From contig NZ_FZOT01000006.1 of NCBI RefSeq assembly GCF_900188095.1, forward strand, positions 124,001-188,000: 64,000 nt of DNA, given 5' to 3'. Positions 49,825 through 58,151 of this stretch are shown here, piece after piece (the stretch's first letter is position 1; every line of letters begins with the position of its first letter). The stretch comes from Noviherbaspirillum humi. Its GTDB lineage: Bacteria; Pseudomonadota; Gammaproteobacteria; Burkholderiales; Burkholderiaceae_D. Made by a program: the position numbers and the translations under genes. Below the pieces are notes generated by a model that was given only the letters and a program-made list of their open reading frames with translations, had not been told where the DNA came from and did not search any database.

Positions 49825-50132
49825 CAGGCGATTTCCAGAAAGGTTTCGGTATGGCGCGGACCGGCGATCAGGCGACGCAAAGCATCGTCGGCGGCTGCTT
49901 CCTCGAGGATGGCATCGAATCCGGCGGGCACCGAGAGATAGACCTCCATCCAGGTATGCATGCCATCCTTGGCTTCCGGCCGCCGCTTCAGGCTGCAGGC
50001 AACGCCGTGCTCGCGTTGCAATGCCGCCTGCATGCCGCGGGCGGCATCGCGCAGGGCCTGGGCATCGTCCGCCTTGACGCGATAGTAGACATACAGGTCG
50101 ATGCCGGCCGCGCCTCGTTCGATGGTCGCCAT
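49824..50132 (-). CDS. DUF4936-family protein
   Basis: 102-residue protein of a small family seen next to ygfZ in Burkholderiales. Sequence: IDLYVYYRVKADDAQALRDA, a central ALQREHGVACSLKRRPE segment, then TWMEVYLSVP and an acidic helix, ending GPRHTETFLEIA. Predicted ferredoxin-like alpha/beta fold, cytosolic. No function known. It sits 3 bases after ygfZ and overlaps the NRDE gene, so the three form one operon. Confidence 0.8.
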   Translation of the reverse strand: MATIERGAAGIDLYVYYRVKADDAQALRDAARGMQAALQREHGVACSLKRRPEAKDGMHTWMEVYLSVPAGFDAILEEAAADDALRRLIAGPRHTETFLEIA

Positions 50133-50135
50133 GGT

Positions 50136-51170
50136 TCAGGCCGGTTCGGTGACGGGATAGGGCACGGCCGCCAGGCGCACCTCGGGACCGGAAGCGGTGC
50201 CGAGACGGATGCCGGCTTCGGCCAGCGCCAGCTTGATCTCCACCAGGCAGTCGGCGCCGCCGCGGTCGTTGGGTTCGGCATTCACCACCATGCCGCAGGG
50301 CTGGTCCGGATCGGAGGCGGCAAAGATTTCCATGCCCGCCCGGACCTCGGCCGCGTCCACCTCCGCCCGCATCATGCGCCGCTTGAGCTTGCCGAGATAC
50401 TGGCTGCGCGCCACGATTTCCTGCCCCGGATAGCAGCCTTTGCGGAAATTCACGCCGCCGACCAGCTCGAAATTGACCATCTGCGGCACGAACTGGTCCT
50501 GGGTGGCGGGCGTGATCTGCGGAATGCCGGCGGCGATCTGGCTGCGCCGCCAGAGGGACGGGGCGGCCGGTGGCACGGAAGCGCTGAGCGTCGGCCAGGC
50601 CTGCTGCGCCGTCTCCGGGCGGGTGATCCACAGGTAGCGCGGCACGTTGAATGCATCCGGCATGCGGATCAGGCTGCCGGCCGGCGCATCGACCTTCGCA
50701 TAGTCGGCGGCGGGCAACTGGGGGAACAGATTGCCGAGCGCATCCTGCGCCTGCTGGCCGGCGAGTCCGATGGCAACGGCCTCGTCGACGGCGTCGGCGA
50801 GCTTGGCCTTGGCGCGCAGCACGAACATCTGCAGCCGTTTCTGGATCGCCGGCTGCAATGCCTTCGGCAGCTGCAGCATGATGCCGGCTTCGGCCTTCCA
50901 CATCAGCAAGGTGGCCAGCAGCCGGCCCTTGGGCGAACAATAGCCGGCGAGACGCGCTTCGCCGGAGCCCAGATGCTCGACGTCGTTGGTCAACTGATTG
51001 TGCAGGAATTGCGCGCCTTCCTCGCCGCTGACGGCGATCAGGCCGAGATCGGTCAGCGGCGCCATGAAGGACGAGGGCGCCGCTGCCGCGCCGAACCCGG
51101 TCAGCTCGCCGCCGGCGGCTTCATCGAAGCCGGCGCCTTGGTCGGCCAGAAATTGCAACCATGTAGTCAT
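50136..51170 (-). CDS. ygfZ: YgfZ/GcvT-like folate-binding protein
   Basis: 344-residue aminomethyltransferase-fold protein, which in E. coli helps assemble or repair certain Fe-S enzymes in a tetrahydrofolate-dependent way. The YgfZ signature KGCYPGQEIVAR with its conserved Cys is present (about residue 240), as are LTNDVEHLGSGEARLAGYC and NFELVGGVNF. Start at the ATG ending at 51170 (MTTWLQFLADQGAGF); the frame continues 50 codons upstream without homologous character. Divergent from mltG. Confidence 0.9.
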   Translation of the reverse strand: MTTWLQFLADQGAGFDEAAGGELTGFGAAAAPSSFMAPLTDLGLIAVSGEEGAQFLHNQLTNDVEHLGSGEARLAGYCSPKGRLLATLLMWKAEAGIMLQLPKALQPAIQKRLQMFVLRAKAKLADAVDEAVAIGLAGQQAQDALGNLFPQLPAADYAKVDAPAGSLIRMPDAFNVPRYLWITRPETAQQAWPTLSASVPPAAPSLWRRSQIAAGIPQITPATQDQFVPQMVNFELVGGVNFRKGCYPGQEIVARSQYLGKLKRRMMRAEVDAAEVRAGMEIFAASDPDQPCGMVVNAEPNDRGGADCLVEIKLALAEAGIRLGTASGPEVRLAAVPYPVTEPA

Positions 51171-51339
51171 AGAATCAGTCCTAGAACAGGAAAGCCAGCC
51201 GAACGCCCGGTACAATACCCGACGGCTGGCACGCAAGGTCATGCGGCGGCCCGCCCGAGCCGGTCGCCACTCGGGGTCGATTATAGAGGCCCCGCCGAAA
51301 CCGCGTCTGGCGCGCGACAACCCTCATGGATTCATCTTC

Positions 51340-52320
51340 TTGAAGAAATTTTTCGTCTTCCTGCTCACCCTTGCCGTCGTCGTCGCCGGCACCGGCTATT
51401 TCTGGGCCACGCAGCCGATCATCACGGTTGACGAGGAGCCGATCGAATTTACCGTGCTGCCGGGCGGCGGCGTGCGCGGCAGCGCTGAGCAGATCGCCAA
51501 GGCAGGCGTGCCGATCCAGCCGCTGCTGTTCGAGGTTCTCGCCCGGCTGACTGGCAAGGGATCGAAGCTCAAGGCTGGCAGCTATGAGCTGAAACCGGGC
51601 ACCACGCCGCTCGGCCTGGTCGACCAGCTGGCGCGCGGCCAGTTTGCCCAGGAGTCGCTCGCCATCATCGAAGGCTGGACCTTCCGCCAGATGCGGCAGG
51701 CGGTCGCCCAGCATCCCGGCCTGAAGCACGATACCGCCCAGATGAGCGACAAGGAACTGCTGGCCAAGGTGGCGCCGGGCTACAAGGCGGCGGAAGGCCT
51801 GTTCTTCCCGGATACCTACCTCTTCGCCAAGGGGTCGAGCGACATCCAGGTCTACCGCCAGGCGCATGCCCTGATGCAGAAGCGGCTCAGCGATGAATGG
51901 GCCAGGCGCGATCCCGCCGTGCCGTACAAGTCGCCCTACGAGGCGCTGATCATGGCGTCGATCGTGGAAAAGGAAACTGGCCAGCGTTCCGAGCGCGGCC
52001 TGATCGCCGCCGTCTTCGTCAATCGTCTGAAGCAGGGCATGCTGCTGCAGACCGATCCCACGGTGATCTACGGCATGGGCGACAAATTCCAGGGCAATAT
52101 CCGCAAGCGCGACCTGGAAACCGATACGCCTTACAACACCTATACCCGTCCGGGCCTGCCGCCGACGCCGATCGCGCTGCCGGGCGCCGAATCGCTTGCG
52201 GCGGCACTGCGTCCGGCCCAGAGCGATGCCTTGTATTTCGTCGCCCGGGGCAACGGCACCAGTGAATTCTCCCGAACCCTCGCCGACCACAACCGCGCGG
52301 TGAACAAATACCAGCGATAA
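51340..52320 (+). CDS. mltG: Endolytic murein transglycosylase MltG
   Basis: 326-residue inner-membrane lytic transglycosylase (YceG family) that cuts nascent glycan strands. I assign the start to TTG 51340, giving MKKFFVFLLTLAVVVAGTGY as membrane anchor; no in-frame ATG lies near. Then a LysM-like region (KAGSYELKPGTTPLGLVDQL) and the catalytic domain with SPYEALIMASIVEKETG (catalytic Glu), DPTVIYGMGD and YNTYTRPGLPPTPI. ATG 51326 begins a 5-codon frame in another phase whose TGA overlaps the TTG. tmk follows, as usual. Confidence 0.9.
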   Translation: MKKFFVFLLTLAVVVAGTGYFWATQPIITVDEEPIEFTVLPGGGVRGSAEQIAKAGVPIQPLLFEVLARLTGKGSKLKAGSYELKPGTTPLGLVDQLARGQFAQESLAIIEGWTFRQMRQAVAQHPGLKHDTAQMSDKELLAKVAPGYKAAEGLFFPDTYLFAKGSSDIQVYRQAHALMQKRLSDEWARRDPAVPYKSPYEALIMASIVEKETGQRSERGLIAAVFVNRLKQGMLLQTDPTVIYGMGDKFQGNIRKRDLETDTPYNTYTRPGLPPTPIALPGAESLAAALRPAQSDALYFVARGNGTSEFSRTLADHNRAVNKYQR

Positions 52321-52347
52321 TGGCGTTTTTCCTGCGTGAACGGTGAC

Positions 52348-52956
52348 ATGGCTGGCGGCAAATTCATTACCTTCGAAGGCATAGACGGCGCTGGCAAATC
52401 CAGCCACATCGATTTCGTGGCCAGCCTCCTGCGCCGTGCCGGCAGGACGGTCGTGCATACCCGGGAGCCGGGCGGCACCCCGCTCGGCGAGAAACTGCGC
52501 GAACTGGTACTCCATGAAAAGATGCACCTCGAAACCGAGGCGCTGCTGATGTTCGCCTCGCGCCGCGAACATATCGCTCAAGTCATCGGGCCGGCGCTGG
52601 AACGCGGTGACTGGGTCATTTCCGATCGCTTCACCGATGCCACTTTTGCTTACCAGGGCGGGGGACGCCACCTCGACCTGAAAAAGCTGGAGGCGCTGGA
52701 GCAATGGGTGCATCCCAAATTGCAGCCGGATCTCACGCTGCTGTTCGACGTTCCGCTGGAAGTGGCGCGTGCCCGGCTGGATGCAACACGAACCCTCGAC
52801 CGCTTCGAGCAGGAAAAGGCTGACTTCTTTGCCGCCACCCGCAACGAGTATCTGCGCCGCGCCGACCAGTTTCCAAACCGCTTTCGGGTCATCGACTCAA
52901 CCCGAAGCATGGAGCAAGTTCAGCAACAGCTTCAGGAAATCGTTGCAAATCTCTGA
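52348..52956 (+). CDS. tmk: Thymidylate kinase
   Basis: 202-residue dTMP kinase. P-loop [12 protein letters not shown], the DRF motif in [18 protein letters not shown] and [18 protein letters not shown] are intact. Start ATG 52348 ([14 protein letters not shown]) preferred to GTG 52336, which has no better ribosome site. It follows mltG and precedes holB, the common mltG-tmk-holB order. Confidence 0.94.
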   Translation: MAGGKFITFEGIDGAGKSSHIDFVASLLRRAGRTVVHTREPGGTPLGEKLRELVLHEKMHLETEALLMFASRREHIAQVIGPALERGDWVISDRFTDATFAYQGGGRHLDLKKLEALEQWVHPKLQPDLTLLFDVPLEVARARLDATRTLDRFEQEKADFFAATRNEYLRRADQFPNRFRVIDSTRSMEQVQQQLQEIVANL

Positions 52957-53046
52957 TTTAGAATTGAAATTGCGTTTCGTGTGACAGTTTGCGTGTGACA
53001 GTCCACATTAAGCAGCTTCCTTAAGCCTTTGAAGTAAAGCATATTC

Positions 53047-54090
53047 ATGCCTTCCCACCTTTTTCCATGGCAGGTCAGTGACTGGCAAAAACTCCAGTCT
53101 CTACGAGAGCGCCTGCCGCACGCCATCCTGCTCCATGGGCCGGAAGGCATCGGCAAAACCAATTTCGCGGAACGCTTTGCCCAATCGCTCCTGTGCCAGG
53201 CGCCTTTGGCGGATGGCCAAGCGTGCGATGCTTGCGACTCCTGCGGCTGGTTCGTCCAATACAGCCACCCGGATTACCGCAGGGTGCGGCCCGAGGCGCT
53301 CGACGAGGAGGCGGAACAGGAGGGTGGCGACGCGGAGGAGGAAGGCGAGAAGAAATCCGGAAAAGCCGCCAAGGCGCCGTCCAAGGAAATCAAGATCGCC
53401 CAGATCCGGGCCTTGGCCGACTTCGTCAACATTTCCACCCATCGCCAAGGCTTGCGCATCATTCTGCTTTATCCGGCGGAGACCCTGAACAGCATGGCCG
53501 CCAACGCACTTCTGAAAACACTTGAGGAACCCCCGCCAAATACTCTGTTTTTACTGGTTTCTCATGGCATCGATCGCTTGCTGCCCACCATACTCTCACG
53601 TTGCCGGAAGATCGCCTTGTCCACGCCTGCGCGTGAGGCTGCGCTTGCATGGCTGGAACAGGCCGGCGTGCCAGACGCCGAATCCAGTTTGGCGGAGCAG
53701 GGAGGCGCGCCGTTGCTCGCGCAGGCGTTCGCCGCCCAAGGCGGGCCGGAAGTGTTGCAGGAACTGCTGCAAGCCTTGTCAAGGCCGAGTGCAGACCAGG
53801 CGCTGAAGACCGCCGACCGCATGCAAAAGATACCGGTCCCGGATGTTGTATCCTGGCTGCAACGCTGGACTTATGACCTCTTGGCGTCGAAATTATCTGG
53901 CAGAATTCGCTATTACCCCCGTTACCACAAAGAAATTTTCTCGCTGGCAACTATGGCAAGCACAGATGGCCTGCTGGAATTGACCCAGCGCTTCAAGGAT
54001 AGGCGGGCGATTGCGGAACACCCGCTCTCGGCGAAGCTGTTTCTCGAGGATACGCTGCTGGAATATGCCAGCGCATTCTCAAGCAGATAG
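53047..54090 (+). CDS. holB: DNA polymerase III delta' subunit
   Basis: 347-residue clamp-loader subunit. Degenerate Walker A LHGPEGIGKTNFAERF, zinc-binding cysteines in QACDACDSCGWF plus an earlier Cys, and the SRC motif in LPTILSRCRKI. An acidic/Lys-rich insertion of about 30 residues (around residues 80-110, EEAEQEGGDAEEEGEKKSG) sits after the zinc module; it is longer than in E. coli. The C-terminal collar domain is present. A 90-base gap after tmk carries a 10-base repeat. Confidence 0.92.
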   Translation: MPSHLFPWQVSDWQKLQSLRERLPHAILLHGPEGIGKTNFAERFAQSLLCQAPLADGQACDACDSCGWFVQYSHPDYRRVRPEALDEEAEQEGGDAEEEGEKKSGKAAKAPSKEIKIAQIRALADFVNISTHRQGLRIILLYPAETLNSMAANALLKTLEEPPPNTLFLLVSHGIDRLLPTILSRCRKIALSTPAREAALAWLEQAGVPDAESSLAEQGGAPLLAQAFAAQGGPEVLQELLQALSRPSADQALKTADRMQKIPVPDVVSWLQRWTYDLLASKLSGRIRYYPRYHKEIFSLATMASTDGLLELTQRFKDRRAIAEHPLSAKLFLEDTLLEYASAFSSR

Positions 54091-54114
54091 CAACGTCATT
54101 AATCAAGGGAATAC

Positions 54115-54510
54115 ATGGCCGAGAATTCTCTAGCAACGGCAGCACCGCCTGCCGGCGGGACGGTGGTCGCGCCGCGCCCTTCGGTGCTGTCGCTTCCGAT
54201 CCGGGAAAAAGCCGCTCTCTACGCGGCCTACATGCCTTTTCTCGCCAACGGCGGCATCTTCGTGCCCACCAGCAAACCCTACAAGCTGGGCGAGGAAATC
54301 TACCTGATCCTGACACTGCTGAGCGATCCCACCAAATACCCGGTAGCTGGGCGCATCGCCTGGATCACGCCTTCCGGCGCCAACAATGGCAAGGCGCAAG
54401 GCATTGGCGTGCATTTCTCCGCCGACGAAAGCGGCCACCGGGTGAAAATGCGGATTGAGGAAATCCTTGGCGCGGCACTGCGTTCCTCCCGCGCCACCCA
54501 CACGCTCTGA
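54115..54510 (+). CDS. pilZ: PilZ-domain protein (type IV pilus PilZ-like)
   Basis: 131-residue single PilZ domain. Compared with c-di-GMP-binding PilZ proteins it lacks the N-terminal RxxxR and the full DxSxxG motif (LANGGIFVPT occupies that position), which is the pattern of the original type IV pilus PilZ. YPVAGRIAWITPSGANNGKAQ and GIGVHFS are typical. holB-pilZ linkage is common in beta- and gammaproteobacteria. Likely needed for pilus assembly through PilF/FimX-type partners, not for direct c-di-GMP sensing. Confidence 0.88.
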   Translation: MAENSLATAAPPAGGTVVAPRPSVLSLPIREKAALYAAYMPFLANGGIFVPTSKPYKLGEEIYLILTLLSDPTKYPVAGRIAWITPSGANNGKAQGIGVHFSADESGHRVKMRIEEILGAALRSSRATHTL

Positions 54511-54518
54511 CGCCGTTC

Positions 54519-55016
54519 ATGGGTTTTGCACATCGAATTGCCCGGCTGGAAGATCTGCCGCAGATCGTTGCAATCTATAACAGCACCATACCCTCGCGCC
54601 AGGTCACGGCGGACATTGAGCCGGTCAGCACGTCATCCCGCCATCCCTGGTTTGCCCAGCATGACCCGGCCCGCCGCCCGCTGTGGGTGGCAGAGGAGGC
54701 AGGGCAGATCATCGGATGGCTGTCATTTTCGGATTTCTATGGACGTCCGGCCTATGCCGGCACCAGCGAGCTCTCGATCTACATCGCCGGCTCGCATCGC
54801 CGGCGCGGCCTCGGCGCCTATTTCCTTCAGCAGGCAATCACAGCCGCACCGCGCTTGCGGGTTCATACCTTGCTGGGGTTCATTTTCGGCCATAACGCGC
54901 CAAGCCTGCGCCTGTTCGAACGCTTCAGCTTCCAGCGCTGGGGCTTGCTGCCTCGCGTGGCGACACTGGATGGCGTCGAGCGCGACCTGGCCATCCTGGG
55001 CCGACGCCTGGACTGA
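54519..55016 (+). CDS. GNAT-family N-acetyltransferase (phosphinothricin acetyltransferase-like)
   Basis: 165-residue acetyltransferase. IARLEDLPQIVAIYNSTIPS, SELSIYIAGSHRRRGLGAYF (acetyl-CoA loop RRRGLG) and HNAPSLRLFERFSFQRWGLLP follow the Pat/Bar subgroup. Substrate unknown. It starts 8 bases after pilZ and ends just before a MITE-like element. It interrupts the usual pilZ-tatD adjacency, so it may be a later insertion into the operon, though its composition is not unusual. Confidence 0.87.
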   Translation: MGFAHRIARLEDLPQIVAIYNSTIPSRQVTADIEPVSTSSRHPWFAQHDPARRPLWVAEEAGQIIGWLSFSDFYGRPAYAGTSELSIYIAGSHRRRGLGAYFLQQAITAAPRLRVHTLLGFIFGHNAPSLRLFERFSFQRWGLLPRVATLDGVERDLAILGRRLD

Positions 55017-55031
55017 GCATCGGCAGCTACA

Positions 55032-55063
55032 AGAGCCTGTTCAGTATCTTTGTGGCATGTGCG
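55032..55063 (+). repeat. Left terminal inverted repeat of the MITE-like element
   Basis: 32 bases, exact reverse complement of 55269-55300. It begins 15 bases after the GNAT stop codon. Confidence 0.85.
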
Positions 55064-55268
55064 CAGCCACGCGAACCGGTCGAATGCTAGGCGCGGCGAC
55101 GCGACGTAGCGGGGCTACGGCAAGGAGCCGCAACGACCCAGGCGATCGGTTCCCGTGGCTGCCCGAAGGGTTCAAGCAGGAAGGGCGCATTGCGGCGTTG
55201 CGGCGCTTGCACAGGGGCCCACCCTGAGCGGCGCGCCGTGCCTTGCACTGCATCCCTTCCTGCTTGAA

Positions 55269-55300
55269 CGCACATGCCACAAAGATACTGAACAGGCTCT
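55269..55300 (-). repeat. Right terminal inverted repeat of the MITE-like element
   Basis: 32 bases, exact reverse complement of 55032-55063. It abuts the inner 15-base arm (55254-55268) directly and ends 26 bases before the tatD start. Confidence 0.85.
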
Positions 55301-55326
55301 GAGCTCCGCGGCGTAAAATGCGGCCC

Positions 55327-56121
55327 ATGTTCATCGATTCCCACTGCCATATCGATTTTCCGGAACTGGCCGAGCGCCTCCCGGAAATTCTCGACCGCAT
55401 GGCCGACAACAAGGTCACGCACGCCCTGTGCGTTTGCGTCGATCTGCCCGACTTTCCCAAAGTGCTCGCCGTCGCCGAGAACCATGACAACGTTTTCGCC
55501 TCGGTCGGCGTTCATCCCGACTATGAGGAAACGCCGGAGCCGGACGTCGACCAGCTGGTTTCCCTGTCGCAGCATCCCAAGGTGGTCGCCATCGGCGAGA
55601 CCGGGCTGGATTACTACCGGCTCAGCGGCGACCTGGAATGGCAGCGGCAGCGCTTCCGCACCCATATCCGCGCGTCCCGCGCCAGCGGCAAGCCGCTGAT
55701 CATCCATACCCGCTCGGCGTCGGAAGACACCATCCGCATCATGCGCGAAGAGGGCGCCGGCACCGCCGACGGCGGCGCGGGTGGCGTCATGCATTGCTTC
55801 ACCGAGTCGATGGAAGTCGCCCAGGCGGCGATGGAGCTCGGCTTCTACATTTCCTTTTCCGGCATCGTCACCTTCAAGAGCGCCAAGGCGCTGCAGGAAG
55901 TGGCGCGGGCGGTGCCGCTGGAGCGCATGCTGATCGAGACCGATTCGCCTTATCTCGCGCCGGTGCCTTACCGCGGCAAGACCAATGAGCCCGGCTTCGT
56001 GCGCCATGTCGGCGAGTTCCTGGCCGATCTGAAGGGCGTGCCGCTGGAGCAGCTGGCGCGCCAGACCAGCGAGAATTTTTTCCGCCTGTTCCCGGCGGCG
56101 CAGGCGGTGGTCCATGGCTGA
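55327..56121 (+). CDS. tatD: TatD-family metal-dependent DNase
   Basis: 264-residue TatD/YcfH-type amidohydrolase-fold nuclease. Metal ligands: IDSHCHIDF (two His), Glu in VVAIGETGLDYY, His in LIIHTRSA, His in VMHCFTES and Asp in LIETDSPYLAP. Start at ATG 55327 gives the usual MFIDSHCHIDF; ATG 55318 is three codons longer. A TAAAAT -10-like hexamer at 55314-55319 would put the transcript start almost on the ATG. The MITE-like element separates it from pilZ. Overlaps the ankyrin gene by 8 bases. Confidence 0.92.
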   Translation: MFIDSHCHIDFPELAERLPEILDRMADNKVTHALCVCVDLPDFPKVLAVAENHDNVFASVGVHPDYEETPEPDVDQLVSLSQHPKVVAIGETGLDYYRLSGDLEWQRQRFRTHIRASRASGKPLIIHTRSASEDTIRIMREEGAGTADGGAGGVMHCFTESMEVAQAAMELGFYISFSGIVTFKSAKALQEVARAVPLERMLIETDSPYLAPVPYRGKTNEPGFVRHVGEFLADLKGVPLEQLARQTSENFFRLFPAAQAVVHG

Positions 56122-56803
56122 CCGGCCTCGCCCGGACAAGGCGCGGCGGCGCCTGATTGGCGCGATCGCGGCTGGCGGCGTGTGCGCGCTGGCGCCGGAC
56201 ATTGCAGTCGGCGGCGCTTACGAGGATTACTTTCGTGCCGTCGCCACCGATGGCGCATCCACGGTTCGCTCCCTCCTACAGCGCGGCTTCGACGTCAATG
56301 CCACCGAGCCCCAGCGCGGCGATACCGGGCTGATCCTGGCGCTGCGGGAAGACTGCATGAAGGTGTTCGACGTCCTGCTCAATGCGCCGAACGTCAATCT
56401 GGAAGCCCGTTCCGGCAATGGCGATACCGCCCTCATGATCGCCGCCTACAAGACCAACCTGCCGGCCGTCAAGGCCCTGCTCGACAAGGGTGCGGAAGTG
56501 AACCGGCCCGGCTGGGCCGCGCTGCATTATGCCGCGGCCGCCGGCAGCAACGACATCGTCGCGCTGCTGCTGGAGCGCTATGCCTACATCGATGCCGAAT
56601 CGCCCAACAAGACCACGCCCATCATGATGGCGGCGCGCGGCGGGCATATCCTGACGGTGAAGCTGCTGCTCGACGAAGGAGCCGACGTCACCCTCAAGAA
56701 TGATCAGGGCATGACGGCAATAGACTTCGCCGAGAAATTCAACCACAAAGATATCGCCGAAGGCTTGACCTACCGCCTGCGGAAGATGGGCAAGCTGCCC
56801 TGA
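56114..56803 (+). CDS. Ankyrin-repeat protein
   Basis: 229 residues with four to five ankyrin repeats (residues ~45-210). Repeat cores: GDTGLILALREDCMKVFDVL, GDTALMIAAYKTNLPAVKAL, GWAALHYAAAAGSNDIVALL, TTPIMMAARGGHILTVKLLL and MTAIDFAEKFNH. The N-terminus (RRRLIGAIAAGGVCALAPDI) is basic then hydrophobic and may direct export, possibly by the Tat route, though the twin-Arg motif is incomplete. Such a protein follows tatD in many Burkholderiales. Binding partner unknown. Confidence 0.85.
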   Translation: MADRPRPDKARRRLIGAIAAGGVCALAPDIAVGGAYEDYFRAVATDGASTVRSLLQRGFDVNATEPQRGDTGLILALREDCMKVFDVLLNAPNVNLEARSGNGDTALMIAAYKTNLPAVKALLDKGAEVNRPGWAALHYAAAAGSNDIVALLLERYAYIDAESPNKTTPIMMAARGGHILTVKLLLDEGADVTLKNDQGMTAIDFAEKFNHKDIAEGLTYRLRKMGKLP

Positions 56804-56807
56804 TCGG

Positions 56808-58151
56808 CTAGCAGGGCAGGGTGAGGATCGCTTCCAGGCCGCCGTCGGCGCGGTTGCGCAGTTCGATCTTTCCGCCATGCTGCTCGGCGATGTTGCGCGC
56901 GATCGCCAGGCCGAGACCGGTGCCCCCGGTATCGCGGGACCGCGAGGTCTCCAGCCTGTAGAACGGATCGAACACTTTTTCCAGCTGGTCTTCCGGAATA
57001 CCCGGCCCGTGGTCGCGCACGCTGACCAGCACGACGCCTGGTCCGCGCTGCACCGTGACATCGGCGCGCCGGCCGTATTTTGCGGCATTGTCCACGAGAT
57101 TGGTCAGGCAACGCCGCAGCGCCAGCGGCCGGCCGGGTAGCGACATGCCGGTGCTGCCGGAGAAACTGACCGCCTGACCGGCATCGCTGGCATCGGTGCA
57201 GACGCTGTCGACCAGCGAGTCCAGGTCCAGCCGCTGCACGGGTTCGCTCGCATCCAGGCTGCGCGCCAGGTCGAGCCCTTCGCGCACCATGCCCTGCATG
57301 GCCGATAGGTCGCCCAGCAGCTTGCCGCGCAGTTCCTCGTCGCCGACCTTTTCCAGCCGCAGCCGCATGCGTGTCAGCGGCGTCTGCAAGTCATGAGTGA
57401 TCGCCGCCAGCATGTGGGTTTGCTGCCGGATGTGGCGGCGGATGCGGGATTGCATGGCATTGAAGGCGGCTGCGGCCTGGCGGATTTCCGTCGCCCCGGC
57501 CTCGGGCAGCGGCGGCCGTTCCATGTCGCCGCCGAGCGCGGTCGCTGCCTGAGCCAGCCGTTTGACCGGCGCCGTCGCCATGCGCGCAATGAAAGCCGCA
57601 AGCACCCCAATGCTGAGGATGAAAAGGATGGCCTGCACCGTGAAGTCGGGGCGTGCCCGGGGCCGCATGCGGCCGGCAGGACGGGGCGGACGGGAGACGA
57701 GCAAAAGGCGGTCGCCGTCCGGCAACTGCACCAGAAGCGGCTCGCAGGGCAGTCGGCCGTCGCCGCGCCGTCCCTCGTCGAACGGCGGCGGGCAAAGCCC
57801 GGGACCGGGCTCCGCCGCCGCGACACGGAAACCGCCCGGCAGGCGCTGGTCGACCGCTGCGGCCAGCGATCCCTCGTCCGCCTCGCGTTCGCGCGCCTGC
57901 CCGGCAGGCCGGATATCGATGCCGACGCCGACCGCGGCCCGCGCCAGTTCGGGCCGCAATGCCGGCGAGACGCGCTCGAAGGAAAGCAGGAACTGGGATA
58001 CCCGCTCGGCCGCTTGCGCGTAGCGGAAATCGCGAATCATTTCCTGGCGCTCGCTCATCGCGAAGCCGAGCGTCAGCGTTGCCGAGATGACGATGCCGCC
58101 CAGCAGGATCAGGAAGATCCGGCTGCTCATGCTTGAAAAAAGCCGCATCAT
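56808..58151 (-). CDS. Sensor histidine kinase (EnvZ/CpxA-like)
   Basis: 447-residue membrane kinase. Transmembrane helices at ~12-32 and ~172-192 enclose a ~140-residue periplasmic sensor rich in Pro/Arg. HAMP domain ~190-240, H-box LAAITHDLQTPLTRMRLRLE with His253, N-box NLVDNAAKYG, G-boxes DHGPGIPED and GGTGLGLAIARNIAEQHGG. Starts on ATGATG, overlapping the response-regulator stop by 4 bases. Together with the Spy-like gene across the divergent promoter it looks like an envelope-stress system; the signal is unknown. Confidence 0.92.
   Translation of the reverse strand: MMRLFSSMSSRIFLILLGGIVISATLTLGFAMSERQEMIRDFRYAQAAERVSQFLLSFERVSPALRPELARAAVGVGIDIRPAGQAREREADEGSLAAAVDQRLPGGFRVAAAEPGPGLCPPPFDEGRRGDGRLPCEPLLVQLPDGDRLLLVSRPPRPAGRMRPRARPDFTVQAILFILSIGVLAAFIARMATAPVKRLAQAATALGGDMERPPLPEAGATEIRQAAAAFNAMQSRIRRHIRQQTHMLAAITHDLQTPLTRMRLRLEKVGDEELRGKLLGDLSAMQGMVREGLDLARSLDASEPVQRLDLDSLVDSVCTDASDAGQAVSFSGSTGMSLPGRPLALRRCLTNLVDNAAKYGRRADVTVQRGPGVVLVSVRDHGPGIPEDQLEKVFDPFYRLETSRSRDTGGTGLGLAIARNIAEQHGGKIELRNRADGGLEAILTLPC

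Larger units (their letters stand above)
55032..55300. mobile_element. MITE-like element with perfect 32-bp terminal inverted repeats
   Basis: A 269-base element bounded by AGAGCCTGTTCAGTATCTTT... (55032-55063) and its exact reverse complement (55269-55300), 32 of 32 bases matching. Inside it carries a second pair of perfect arms, TTCAAGCAGGAAGGG (55171-55185) and its complement (55254-55268), and a small hairpin CGTAGC-GGG-GCTACG (55105-55119). No transposase frame. I see no clear target-site duplication. It fills nearly all of the 310-base gap between the GNAT gene and tatD. Probably a non-autonomous relative of an insertion sequence carried elsewhere in the genome. Confidence 0.8.

Noticed and set aside
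49825-50940. Long in-frame extension upstream of the NRDE protein
   Set aside because: It overlaps DUF4936 and ygfZ in another frame; the family N-terminus with Cys2 begins at the ATG ending at 49824.
55041-55490. Minus-strand frame covering the MITE-like element and the start of tatD
   Set aside because: Artefact of reading the element's inverted repeats and antisense tatD; no transposase motif.
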